Assembly (NCBI GenBank): GCA_028819195.1
Contig: JAPPMF010000017.1
Coordinates: 1 to 64,000, forward strand
Direction: 5' to 3'
Length of the DNA stretch: 64,000 nt
Origin: Bin55 sp028819195
GTDB taxonomy: Bacteria; Pseudomonadota; Gammaproteobacteria; Pseudomonadales; Azotimanducaceae
Below the pieces are notes generated by a model. That model saw only the letters and a list, made by a program, of their open reading frames with translations, was not told where the DNA came from and ran no database searches. Below, piece by piece: positions 18,126-27,204 of the stretch. The translations under genes and the position numbers were made by a program. Position 1 is the stretch's first letter, and each line of letters starts with the position of its first letter.

Positions 18126-18815
18126 TTAACTCGCGCGCATGAATTGCCGCCACGTTTCAAGGTCGCGAATGCTAAAGACCGAATTACATTTCTTTACTTC
18201 AGCCATCGTCGCTTTAGGAACACTACTGTAATTGTGCCCTGGTAACAATAGGGTATCGTTTGAGAGTGATTCAATCTTCTTTATGCTATGAAACATTTCA
18301 TCAGGATCTGACCCCGGCAAATCCACTCGACCGCAACAATCAATAAACAGGGTATCTCCCGACACGAGTAAATCACTCACTTTGAGGCATTGTGAGCCTG
18401 GTGTGTGTCCTGGAGTATGCAGAAACTCAATGTGTAATGAACCCAAATCTAAACCGAATCCTGCGTTCGTTCTTACTACATCACTTTCGCTAATACCCGT
18501 CAACTCCTTAACTGCATCGCTGTCGAGTTTATGTATATATACTGGTAACGTGTGTCGATTCAGCACGTCGGCGATTCCCGGGATTGTAAAACCTGCCCAT
18601 TCTCCACCCACATGGTCAGGATGAAAGTGAGTGGCGATCACACCAGTGAGTTGATAATCGTGCTCAGCGACAAACGCGAGTAACGTCTCAATGTCCCAAG
18701 CCGGATCGACCAAGACACCTTCACGAGTTTCAGCTGAACCGATGAAATATGAGAAATTGGCCATCGGTCCCACTTGGAACTGTTCAACAAGAATTTCGGA
18801 GTTTAATTTGTTCAA
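18126..18815 (-). CDS. Metallo-beta-lactamase-fold hydrolase (glyoxalase II / persulfide dioxygenase-like)
   Basis: The 229 residues keep all metal ligands of the fold: THFHPDH (H63, H65, D67, H68), the His in HTPGHTPGSQ, the Asp in SGDTLF and the His in LLPGHNYS. The GDTLF...GRVDLPGSDP stretch resembles the GloB/YcbL and ETHE1 group, which hydrolyse glutathione thioesters or oxidise persulfides. I cannot pick between these. The start is a TTG at 18815; the upstream ATG in that region is out of frame. The gene is divergent from the exported hydrolase at 18999. Confidence 0.8.
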   Translation of the reverse strand: MNKLNSEILVEQFQVGPMANFSYFIGSAETREGVLVDPAWDIETLLAFVAEHDYQLTGVIATHFHPDHVGGEWAGFTIPGIADVLNRHTLPVYIHKLDSDAVKELTGISESDVVRTNAGFGLDLGSLHIEFLHTPGHTPGSQCLKVSDLLVSGDTLFIDCCGRVDLPGSDPDEMFHSIKKIESLSNDTLLLPGHNYSSVPKATMAEVKKCNSVFSIRDLETWRQFMRAS

Positions 18816-18998
18816 TGTGATTTCATGCTATTCCATACTCGCACGAAATCTAGGTGAACTAGGCTGGTGCGACGAAGTTGATTCATAAAATGTAGACTCT
18901 GCATTCAATAATGATCGATTCTCCCCACGAAGAACAAAGTCGTCTTGGTACTGACGGGAGAGAACTCAATAGATCATTCTTTCGATAATACAACGCAA

Positions 18999-20693
18999 AT
19001 GTTAAATCTGATCCGACAATTTTATCTTGCCATTCTGTTTTTTGGTGCGTTTTCTCTATGGGCAGGACCACATGAAACACTCGAAGAGTACATTGAACAA
19101 GCAGACGATTCCTACGAATGGTCCATTGAAAGTGTCGAAGAATTCGGTGAACTTAAACACATTGTGGTCGATCTGAAATCGCAAAGATGGCGCGATAAAA
19201 ATACTGTAGATCGACCTATTTGGCAACATTGGATGCGGATTTATGTTCCGGATGAACCAGCAGAAAACGTAGCGATGATTTTTATCGGTGGTGGTAAAAA
19301 CCAAACCGAAGCCCCGACTGAAGTACTCACAGATTTCGCTAAGCTCGCTCAGGATAGTCAAACGATCGTCGTGTACTTAGGACAGGTTCCAAATCAACCG
19401 TTAATGTTTGACGGTAATGCATTTCCCATACGTGAAGACGCTCTGGTGGCATATTCGTGGAAACAGTACTTAGAAACGGGAGATCACACTTGGATTGTGA
19501 ATCTACCAATGGTAAAAAGCGTCGTAAGGGCGATGGATGCGACGACAGAACTCCTCAGTATCGAGGAAGCTGGCGAGTATGAGATCAACGAATTTGTTGT
19601 CAGCGGCGGTTCAAAACGGGGGTGGACTGCTTGGCTGACTACTGCGATGGATCAACGAGTGATTGCTACGATTCCGATCGTCTTCGACGCGCTGAAATTT
19701 GAAGATTCATTACACAACCACTTTAAGTCATACGGATATTGGTCGCCGGCACTAGCCGACTATGCTTCAGAAGGACTCCTACGAAAATTAGGAACTGATG
19801 AAGCTCAGGATTTATTCCTCATTACCGATCCCTACGAGTTTCGTGAACGATTAACCGTACCAAAATATTTGGTGAATTCTGCTGGCGATGAGTTTTTTCC
19901 AGTCGACTCAGCCCAATACTACTTTGACGAGTTGCGGGGTGACAAATACCTCCGGTACATACCCAATACTGATCACAGTTTGAACCAATCGGATGTAAAT
20001 CAGAGTCTCGCTACCTTTCTATGGTTGATTGCAAACAAGAAGGAGATTCCTTCTTTCGAGTGGTCATGGAAAGATAAAAATATTTCAGTGTCGAACTTTC
20101 AAGGTTCAGTACTAGAGGTTAATCTCTATGAGGCATTCAACCAACATGGTAGAGACTTTCGCTTATTACCGGCGAGCGACGAAACACCGACACCGCGGGG
20201 TACGACCTGGACAAAAACTGACCAATCGGACACTAAAGATGACAACGAAGTACTCTTTGATTTGCAATGGAACTTGAAGGATCGAGAATCGGGCTGGCAT
20301 GCCGGCTTTGTCGAAGTAGTTTTTGATGTCGGTTTTACCTATCCGTTCAGACTAACAACTAATGTCAAAGTTTCCCCTGATGATCGACCGTTTGAACACA
20401 AAGATCATCGTGCCGAAAATTATGTTACGATACATTGTGGCTCGCTCGATGAAGACGTTTCCACTTCCGTTATCAATCATCTAAAAAATGATGTTGGCAC
20501 AGAATATGCCGAGTACCAAGTATCCAATGACCGTGATTACTACACGTGGTTACCTGTTCAAGACATGCGAATTGAAGGTCGAAAGGTAGGTGCATTTTTG
20601 GAGTCGTTAGGTTACCAAGAAGAAGCATGTTTGTTCCAGATTGAATCCGGTCCGAAACCTACGATTCTGGAAAATCAAGAAGACGGCGATTAG
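18999..20693 (+). CDS. PhoPQ-activated pathogenicity-related (PqaA-type) secreted hydrolase
   Basis: The frame opens at 18945, but the ATG at 18999 begins a clean signal peptide (MLNLIRQFYLAILFFGAFSLWA). The mature protein matches the PhoPQ_related alpha/beta-hydrolase family: HWMRIYVPDEP, MIFIGGGKNQ, VYLGQVPNQPL and the nucleophile elbow GGSKRG (Ser205). An Asp (VNSAGDEFF) and a His (IPNTDHSLNQ) complete a plausible triad. A C-terminal beta domain (about 385-560) follows. PqaA in Salmonella is linked to PhoPQ and antimicrobial peptide resistance; the substrate is unknown. It ends 21 bases before the next gene and may be co-transcribed with the cluster downstream. Confidence 0.8.
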   Translation: MLNLIRQFYLAILFFGAFSLWAGPHETLEEYIEQADDSYEWSIESVEEFGELKHIVVDLKSQRWRDKNTVDRPIWQHWMRIYVPDEPAENVAMIFIGGGKNQTEAPTEVLTDFAKLAQDSQTIVVYLGQVPNQPLMFDGNAFPIREDALVAYSWKQYLETGDHTWIVNLPMVKSVVRAMDATTELLSIEEAGEYEINEFVVSGGSKRGWTAWLTTAMDQRVIATIPIVFDALKFEDSLHNHFKSYGYWSPALADYASEGLLRKLGTDEAQDLFLITDPYEFRERLTVPKYLVNSAGDEFFPVDSAQYYFDELRGDKYLRYIPNTDHSLNQSDVNQSLATFLWLIANKKEIPSFEWSWKDKNISVSNFQGSVLEVNLYEAFNQHGRDFRLLPASDETPTPRGTTWTKTDQSDTKDDNEVLFDLQWNLKDRESGWHAGFVEVVFDVGFTYPFRLTTNVKVSPDDRPFEHKDHRAENYVTIHCGSLDEDVSTSVINHLKNDVGTEYAEYQVSNDRDYYTWLPVQDMRIEGRKVGAFLESLGYQEEACLFQIESGPKPTILENQEDGD

Positions 20694-20714
20694 TTATTTC
20701 GACGGTGAGAAGAA

Positions 20715-21464
20715 TTGGCTTTCGGTAAAAAACTACAACAAACTATTGCTGCCATACTAGCTCCAACATTGATGCTGATCGCATGCCTTTGTGTTGTATT
20801 AGTATTAGTATTAGTCGTGTGGCTAACGGTACTATTCATGAAGCCTGTCGCTACTTCTCACAAACCCTACTTCGATAAACCTAGTTATGCGGAGGTACGC
20901 CCAGATTGGTATCTTTATGGTGAGTCCGAATCATCTACTAGCTATGAATTCGAAAATAGAGATTTGCAAGCTGCATTTGTGACGTTAGACCAACTTTATG
21001 GATTGGTTGGTAGAGATGAGCAACCTTTTAGTGAAAAACCGGAGCTAGCAGCGCTAGCTACGGAGTTGTCACAAGGGTTTCCAGCCGCGGTGAATCGAGA
21101 ACAGTTGATGATTGAATTTTTTAACGATTTACGACAATTTTCAGTAGAACTGTCATTGGACGATGGGTTGAAACGGATTGCCGACGAAAGTGAACGCACA
21201 AGCAGAATCTTATTAGCCTTAAGAAGTTATCACGTCGAATACGTCGATCGGCTTACAGCTGCGATGAGCATTGCCAACGTCAATACGAACGTGCAAGAAT
21301 CTACTCGACGGGGTAAAATTCAACTACATTTGCAGATTGTGGCGGCCATTGCCTTGACTCTCTTAGCTAGTTCAATTGCCATGTTGATTTTTCGTATTCG
21401 GTCAGACCTCAATGCGCTTAGAGTGAGAGTAGAAAAGCAGGAGCAACTTGATGAAACAAGTTAG
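20715..21464 (+). CDS. Two-helix membrane protein with periplasmic helical domain
   Basis: This is a 249-residue protein of no family I recognise. A long hydrophobic stretch (about 9-42) and a second helix (about 203-226) flank a periplasmic region that is mostly helical and acidic, with a short coiled-coil tail (LNALRVRVEKQEQ) in the cytoplasm. The layout is that of a helical-bundle sensor or scaffold. The TTG start at 20715 has GAGAAG just upstream. It opens the compact cluster to 30263, and its stop overlaps the next start. Confidence 0.6.
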   Translation: MAFGKKLQQTIAAILAPTLMLIACLCVVLVLVLVVWLTVLFMKPVATSHKPYFDKPSYAEVRPDWYLYGESESSTSYEFENRDLQAAFVTLDQLYGLVGRDEQPFSEKPELAALATELSQGFPAAVNREQLMIEFFNDLRQFSVELSLDDGLKRIADESERTSRILLALRSYHVEYVDRLTAAMSIANVNTNVQESTRRGKIQLHLQIVAAIALTLLASSIAMLIFRIRSDLNALRVRVEKQEQLDETS

Positions 21465-22161
21465 GGTGTTGCCTGGCATCATGCTAGGATTGGCTTTTAC
21501 GCTTATACCGCTTTCCTTAGCCGTGGCGACTGAAGAAACCATGGATTTAGCCGAATGCATTGCTGAACTCGAGGCAGAAGCAAAAGCCGCCGAAGAGGAA
21601 GGTACGTCCTCTACCGAAGCGACTTTGCAAGACAGTATCAGTAGATTTGATGAATGTATTAAACGCATGAAACTGCAGAGTACGGGTACAATGGCTAACT
21701 CGGAAAACGAAAGTCAATCGTCGAATAGCCTGTCGGGTCAGAGTCAGATTCAGGGCCAGAATCAAAATGCTTCAGAAAGTTTGTCGCAGAGCATGCAAGC
21801 ATTAGACATACTATTAGCGGAACAGCAAGAACAGCTCGACCAAGAACAGGCACAGCGCGACTTACAGACCGCTGCCGAACAAACCAAGCAAGCGCAAGAT
21901 AATCCTACGGTCGACGAAGTAAGCGATCAATCAAGCGAACAAACGTCGGAAGAACAGCTTGCCAGTCAAGACAATTTGCCTAGCGAAGAGGACGTTCGGT
22001 CGAAAGGGGGGCAACACAAAAGTGGCGAGCGATATCCACTAGACCCTGAGGACGAAGACATCGTATTGAAGACGATTCGTAAAGCAGCCGAAACCGAACA
22101 GGATCCCAAAACGAAAGCAGATTTATGGGAGGAATACTATGAGTACGCCGACAAAAAATAA
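21451..22161 (+). CDS. Exported Gln/Glu-rich coiled-coil protein
   Basis: The 236 residues have a signal peptide (VLPGIMLGLAFTLIPLSLAVA), a Glu/Ala-rich helix with two Cys (DLAECIAEL and RFDECIKRM), and a low-complexity Gln/Ser/Asn stretch. A coiled coil follows (LAEQQEQLDQEQAQRDLQ), then an acidic C-terminal region. The ATG at 21451 lies inside the previous gene's end; a TTG at 21448 is also possible. No known domain was seen. It is probably a periplasmic structural partner of the neighbouring proteins. Confidence 0.55.
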   Translation: MKQVRVLPGIMLGLAFTLIPLSLAVATEETMDLAECIAELEAEAKAAEEEGTSSTEATLQDSISRFDECIKRMKLQSTGTMANSENESQSSNSLSGQSQIQGQNQNASESLSQSMQALDILLAEQQEQLDQEQAQRDLQTAAEQTKQAQDNPTVDEVSDQSSEQTSEEQLASQDNLPSEEDVRSKGGQHKSGERYPLDPEDEDIVLKTIRKAAETEQDPKTKADLWEEYYEYADKK

Positions 22162-23491
22162 CCTTAATCATCGCCCGATTTTTCAGGTACTGCCTAGCAG
22201 TATCTTGCTAACACTTAGCGTGGGTGCTATGTTGCTAGTCACACCGTTACACGCTGTCAAAGTTGGGCCCCAAGCGCGACCAACAAAACCAACAATGGTC
22301 GACGTCGAAGAACAACCAAAGTTTCTCAAAACGCGCATGGATATTCCTTCCCTGCGCTTAGCGATTCCTGTGCTAGATCCGGGTATTCCCATCAGTACCG
22401 AGGAACAACAAACAGAAGGTATTTGGCCCGAATTGCGACAAGCCGAGGCGGTGCTAGCTGCCAGCAAGTTAAAGGAATGGGTGCATCGCTTTAATCAGTT
22501 TGATGAGATTGTGATTTCGGCTGATTCATCGGTTTCGGCCGACTTATACCTACTTGGTCGAATTGTGAAATCCGACGGCGAGACCATGAAACTAGCGTAC
22601 CAAATTGTCGATGCGCGAGGTAAAAACTGGACTTCAGAGAGAATTAAGTCACATCGAGTTGAACCCGGTTGGCATGGACGGTACGGAAAAACCGAAAGAG
22701 ACCCTTTTGACGAACTTTATTACGAAATCGCCGAAGATTTGTACGAGGAACTAAAGGATCGTGGTAAGTCGCATGTCAATCAAATGGAATATAACGAACG
22801 GCGAGGGACAAAGAGCGCCCGAATGTCTGAACTAGAACAAATAACTACCGTTCGAAAACTCGCGTTTGCTGGCTACATCTCACCCTCGAAATACGGCGAT
22901 TTTTTGACAATTTCCGACGGTCGATATAAGATCGTCAAAGCACCTAGTGAAGAATCTCAAGATTGGGTGCGTATGGAATCGATCATGCGCCGAGATAAAG
23001 AATTTATTGGGGTAATCGATAGCTACTATGAAGGTTATGTCGATCAATTGGCTAAAGACTACAAACAATGGCAACACGATTCATTTCCAGTAGCACGCGA
23101 AGTTAGAATCGCAAAACGAAACCGAAACCTTAAATCAATTGCGGGTGCTGCTCTGCTAATAGCGTCAGCTGCAGCGCTGAAGGATGGTGCCGCTGCCGAA
23201 GGCGATGGCTCAGCCGAGTTGGGTGTCCAAGTAGGCGCCGCCGCCAGCGGAGCTTTACTATTAGGTGCTTTTCGTGACAACCAACTTAGAAAACAAGCCT
23301 CTGAAGAGATTAACGAATTAGGCAAAAGTATGCATAACTCCATTAGACCTACCCGTATTGATCTCGATGGTAAAGTAGTTACTCTCACTGGTACTGTTCA
23401 CGAACAGTACCAAGAATGGTCGTCGCTGTTGTTGGACCTATACAACTCGGTAGAAAACGATCCAGATGCGGTGCAAATCTTAGAGGAGTGA
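22139..23491 (+). CDS. Exported CsgG/LpoB-like protein with Gly-zipper and BON-like end
   Basis: The ATG at 22139 has GGGAGGAAT upstream and overlaps the previous gene by 23 bases. The 450 residues start with a signal peptide that ends near TPLHA. Residues about 85-210 (EIVISADSSVSADLYLLGRI, LAYQIVDARGKNW) recall the fold of CsgG, LpoB and GNA1162-type envelope proteins. A Gly/Ala-rich hydrophobic segment (about 333-379) could be a glycine zipper. The C-terminus (ITRIDLDGKVVTLTGTV-like, BON-style) may bind membrane. These assignments are by pattern only. Confidence 0.5.
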   Translation: MSTPTKNNLNHRPIFQVLPSSILLTLSVGAMLLVTPLHAVKVGPQARPTKPTMVDVEEQPKFLKTRMDIPSLRLAIPVLDPGIPISTEEQQTEGIWPELRQAEAVLAASKLKEWVHRFNQFDEIVISADSSVSADLYLLGRIVKSDGETMKLAYQIVDARGKNWTSERIKSHRVEPGWHGRYGKTERDPFDELYYEIAEDLYEELKDRGKSHVNQMEYNERRGTKSARMSELEQITTVRKLAFAGYISPSKYGDFLTISDGRYKIVKAPSEESQDWVRMESIMRRDKEFIGVIDSYYEGYVDQLAKDYKQWQHDSFPVAREVRIAKRNRNLKSIAGAALLIASAAALKDGAAAEGDGSAELGVQVGAAASGALLLGAFRDNQLRKQASEEINELGKSMHNSIRPTRIDLDGKVVTLTGTVHEQYQEWSSLLLDLYNSVENDPDAVQILEE

Positions 23492-23532
23492 GCATCCTTC
23501 TTTCACTACTATCTGACTAAGGTAGGGTACCA

Positions 23533-24882
23533 ATGAACCGCAAGTTTGTACCGAAACTCGCGATCCTTTGCGTTTTTTGCTCTCTCCCTTGGCAATGCTT
23601 CGCCTCCGAAAATTTAGAGGAATTACTAGATTGCGAAGGTAAAGATGCCGATTCCCAACTCTGTATCGACAAAGAAGAAGCGTTTGAACTAAAAGCAAGA
23701 ATAGAGGTTCTATTCCCGATACTTGATGCGATTGAAGAACCACCGTGGGATGCTGAATCGTATGCCGAGAACAAGACAATATATGCCGAAGCCCAAGAAC
23801 TTTATGACACTTGGTATTTCAGCGATGCGAAAACGAAGTTTCAAAAGTGTTTAGATACTTTGGTTAGTCTTCAACAATTGTATGACTCTGAGTTAGTTGA
23901 TCGGCGCACACAAATTGATGCGCTTATCGAGAACAAAGACTACGAAGCGGCGTTACCACAAATCGAACGACTATTGCAATGGACACCCGATGACCAACAA
24001 CTAGTGAATATGCGGGATAGAACAAAAGTTGCAATCGAGTTAAAAGAAGTCATTACTAAAGTTCAAGTACATATCGAACAAGAAGAATTCGAACAAGCCG
24101 CTGAGTTACTAAATGACTTTCCGTCAGGATATTGGGTCGATGAAGTCAGAGCTGCTAGCCAAAAAATATTTCTTCATGAAGTTGAGACGAGTTACAAACA
24201 AGCAATGTCCCAAGGATACGAATTTAGAGATAACAACGATTTGTTAGCCGCTAAGAATTCGTTTAATGAGGCGTTAAGATTTAACCCGAATTCAACCGTT
24301 GCACAAGAAGCACTCGATGATGTGAATGAACGCCTTCGGCTAATCCAAATTGAAGATTTGTTAGACGTCCTCGAGGATCAAGAGCACAATGAGAATTGGG
24401 AAGGAACTGTCGCTACGATTGGGGAACTCGATAAACTTAACGCATCTTCAGACTACATTGACAATCGTCGCAAACGTGTTTCTCTGTTCTTGGACGTAGA
24501 AGCACGTTTAGCTGCAAGCACCAATATTGATATCGCGGAATTTGACAAAAATAAACGCCAACAAATTCAAGAGTTATTAAAAGAAACACAGCAGTACATT
24601 CAATCAGATCGAATCCGAACTGTATATGAAGAGGTTTCGACTTTGTTTGATACTTATACCACACCCGTCAAAATTACTTTACGGTCAGATCGCCGAACCA
24701 GTGTTCGTATTACCCCTGGTAAATCTCTGGGTCGATTCAAGAAAAAGGTCTTGAAAGTACTGCCGGGAAGTTACGAGATTAGCGGGACTCGCAAAGGATT
24801 TCACCAAGTCGTACAAAATCTTGTCGTGAAACCAAATTCCGATACCATCGAAGTAGAGATAGTTTGTAGTGCAAGGTTCTAA
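23533..24882 (+). CDS. Exported TPR-like protein with PEGA-like C-terminus
   Basis: The 449 residues begin with a signal peptide (FVPKLAILCVFCSLPWQCFA). Residues about 70-340 are helical hairpins in TPR style (YDTWYFSDAKTKFQKCLDTL, KNSFNEALRFNPNSTVAQEA). The end (about 375-449) is a beta domain like PEGA (VKITLRSDRRTSVRITPG, GSYEISGTRKGFHQ). TPR and PEGA domains are protein-interaction modules common in surface complexes. It is followed, with a 14-base overlap, by the larger PEGA/FGE-like gene. Confidence 0.6.
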   Translation: MNRKFVPKLAILCVFCSLPWQCFASENLEELLDCEGKDADSQLCIDKEEAFELKARIEVLFPILDAIEEPPWDAESYAENKTIYAEAQELYDTWYFSDAKTKFQKCLDTLVSLQQLYDSELVDRRTQIDALIENKDYEAALPQIERLLQWTPDDQQLVNMRDRTKVAIELKEVITKVQVHIEQEEFEQAAELLNDFPSGYWVDEVRAASQKIFLHEVETSYKQAMSQGYEFRDNNDLLAAKNSFNEALRFNPNSTVAQEALDDVNERLRLIQIEDLLDVLEDQEHNENWEGTVATIGELDKLNASSDYIDNRRKRVSLFLDVEARLAASTNIDIAEFDKNKRQQIQELLKETQQYIQSDRIRTVYEEVSTLFDTYTTPVKITLRSDRRTSVRITPGKSLGRFKKKVLKVLPGSYEISGTRKGFHQVVQNLVVKPNSDTIEVEIVCSARF

Positions 24883-26899
24883 TTCCTCCAAACGAAAACC
24901 AAGTGATATAGAAGAACTAATCTCCGTACAGAAAGTTCGCCGTACACGAGTTATCGTAATTGTGTCGGTATTGTTGCCGTTATTCTTATTGGTTACTTTG
25001 TTGTTTTCGATGAAAGTTGTTTCGATAGAGGTTCCTGATCCTAGAGCCGAAAACCAAGTACAACTAACCCCCACACAAGGTTTCGGTATCGCCCTAAACG
25101 AACGTATTATGTTTTGGGGTGAGGTCCAGATCGAGGTCCAAGCCGAAGGTTTTTATCCCGATACGACCGGAATTAATCGCACGACTAGTTCTCCGTTAGA
25201 AATTGCACTAGAACCCTTACCTGGTAAGGTAAAGTTCCGATTAGCTCAAGAGCTCTCGGGGGAAAGCTCCGAGTTTAAAGTTGTGGTAAACGACCAAGAC
25301 ACATTTGATCCGTTACCACAACAAGTACAGTTACCCAAAGGGAGTCACAGCCTACGAATTTTAGGACCAAATGGGTATGATCTGCAGACCGAACTCCAGG
25401 TAATCGGTTATGCGGAAGAACAGTGGGTTCAAGTGGAATCACTCGAACGTGGGACTCTCAAAGTACAGGTTATTCCAGAAAACGCAATCATTGAATTGAG
25501 TGGGAGCATACTAGCGGAAGGATCGTATTCTGGACCAGTGTCAATTGGTGAGTATGAACTTGTAATCCATGCTGAAAAGTTTGTTGATCACAAAGTTCCC
25601 ATCTCAATCATCAAAGGTGCAACAGTTGACTTAAAGACGATTAATTTACGACGGTTACCAGGTATTGTACGACTCAGTTCAGAACCTGACGAGGCTTCGT
25701 TGTTGATTAATGGTGGGTTTATCGGTACGACACCAAAGGTACTAACGATTCATGAAGAAAGTTTCGAACTCACCGTTCGTAAACCCGGTTATCAATCCAT
25801 TACTGAAACCATTGTCGTCGCATCGCGTCAGGACGAACGACATCATTACGTTTTAGAACCCCTGACCTATGAGGTCAGTGTTGAATCAGACCCGGTCGCA
25901 GAAATCACTCTCAATCAAGAAAATAAAGGAGAGTCGCCAGTTACCATTACAGCTAAAGCTGGTGATATTCTCGAAGTGTCCCAAGATGGTTATGCTTCAC
26001 AGCAGGTGACATTGCAATCTGAAAGTTCGCAAGTGAAAGAGCTCAAATTCAAACTGGTGGAATTAGCAATAAATGCTTTCGAGCAAGCAGCCGAGACAAT
26101 CGTTGTCAGTGAGTCAATTCGCTTGAAAAAATTCTCACCAATGAAATTACAAGTTGCGATCCCAAAAGAGTTGTTAACTGATGAGTCCGTCAACAGCATT
26201 GTTGAGATCACGAAACCATTTTATATGGGCACACACGAAATTCGGCGCAAAGAGTATGCTAAGTTCGATACCAACATAACGGTAACTCCAGAAAATGAAA
26301 ATTTACCAGTGACAGGAATACCGTGGATAGAAGCGATCAAATTTTGTAATTGGTTGAGTCAAAAAGAGGGGTTGGAAAATGTCTATACGATCAAGGCAAG
26401 TAACCAAGTAGAGATCAATACAAACGCTGGCGGTTTTCGCTTACCGACAGAAGCTGAATGGGAAGCGGTCGCGCAGTTCAACTTTCAGAAACGCCAAGTC
26501 ATCGGGAAGTATACATGGGGCACTATAGATAAACCACCAACAGGGGTTGGGAACTTGGCTGGATTTGAAACACGAGAAGCTTTACAACTCTACATTGAGT
26601 CTTACACGGACGACCATGTTGAACTAGCTCCAGTTGGTTCTTATAGCGCGAACCTCAATGGGATATACGATCTTGAAGGGAATGCTGCGGAATGGATTTG
26701 GGATTTTTACAGCCACCCACTTAGTGGGCGAAATGAATCTCTCGTTGATCCGCTTGGTCCCTCTGATGGCTTAGATCATATTATCAAAGGTGGTAGTTTC
26801 CGCTCGACGATGTTATCGGATGTACTGGTAAATGCACGTAGAGTGATATCGTTTGAAGATGAAACTGTAGGTTTTCGAGTGGCTCGATGGATCTTCTAA
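24869..26899 (+). CDS. Membrane-anchored PEGA-repeat protein with FGE-like domain lacking the catalytic Cys
   Basis: The 676-residue protein has one N-terminal membrane helix (about 27-48), then a large periplasmic part. Several PEGA-type beta repeats follow (for example VRLSSEPDEASLLINGGFIG near 268 and VSVESDPVAEITLNQENKG near 342). The C-terminal domain (about 448-676) matches the formylglycine-generating-enzyme/sulfatase-modifying fold: MGTHEIRRKEYAKF, FRLPTEAEWEAVA, GNAAEWIWDFY, IIKGGSFRS and VGFRVAR. The Cys residues used by true FGEs between GGSFRS and GFR are absent, so I infer a binding role. The GTG start overlaps the previous gene. Confidence 0.8.
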   Translation: MQGSNSSKRKPSDIEELISVQKVRRTRVIVIVSVLLPLFLLVTLLFSMKVVSIEVPDPRAENQVQLTPTQGFGIALNERIMFWGEVQIEVQAEGFYPDTTGINRTTSSPLEIALEPLPGKVKFRLAQELSGESSEFKVVVNDQDTFDPLPQQVQLPKGSHSLRILGPNGYDLQTELQVIGYAEEQWVQVESLERGTLKVQVIPENAIIELSGSILAEGSYSGPVSIGEYELVIHAEKFVDHKVPISIIKGATVDLKTINLRRLPGIVRLSSEPDEASLLINGGFIGTTPKVLTIHEESFELTVRKPGYQSITETIVVASRQDERHHYVLEPLTYEVSVESDPVAEITLNQENKGESPVTITAKAGDILEVSQDGYASQQVTLQSESSQVKELKFKLVELAINAFEQAAETIVVSESIRLKKFSPMKLQVAIPKELLTDESVNSIVEITKPFYMGTHEIRRKEYAKFDTNITVTPENENLPVTGIPWIEAIKFCNWLSQKEGLENVYTIKASNQVEINTNAGGFRLPTEAEWEAVAQFNFQKRQVIGKYTWGTIDKPPTGVGNLAGFETREALQLYIESYTDDHVELAPVGSYSANLNGIYDLEGNAAEWIWDFYSHPLSGRNESLVDPLGPSDGLDHIIKGGSFRSTMLSDVLVNARRVISFEDETVGFRVARWIF

Positions 26900-27195
26900 A
26901 GATGCTCACTCGTTTTTTACTGAGTAGCGCCATTACCTTTGTTTGCTTCGTGGGTTTTGCCGAAGAAGAGATTGAAGATGTGGAACCCACAGAAGTTGAG
27001 GAAACTGAAGTTGAACTGTCAGACGAGTCAGAAGCGCAGGAAGACGAACAAACCGTCTCTGAAAAATCAATCGAAAGCGACGCTGAAGACGAACAAGAAC
27101 CTGACTTGGAAACGGAAACGAAAAAACCATGGAAACGCCTTCCCAGTAAACCTTTACCCGTCGGTTCTAATGTTGAATTACCACAAGATATTTAA
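26887..27195 (+). CDS. Small exported acidic protein
   Basis: The 102 residues have a signal peptide (MLTRFLLSSAITFVCFVGFA), then a run dominated by Glu and Asp (EEIEDVEPTEVEETEVEL and onward), ending in a basic/proline patch (KKPWKRLPSKPLPVG). It overlaps the upstream stop by 13 bases and ends nine bases before the channel gene. The mature part looks disordered; cation binding or a flexible tether is possible, but nothing proves it. Confidence 0.55.
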   Translation: MDLLKMLTRFLLSSAITFVCFVGFAEEEIEDVEPTEVEETEVELSDESEAQEDEQTVSEKSIESDAEDEQEPDLETETKKPWKRLPSKPLPVGSNVELPQDI

Positions 27196-27204
27196 GGAAA
27201 AGCC

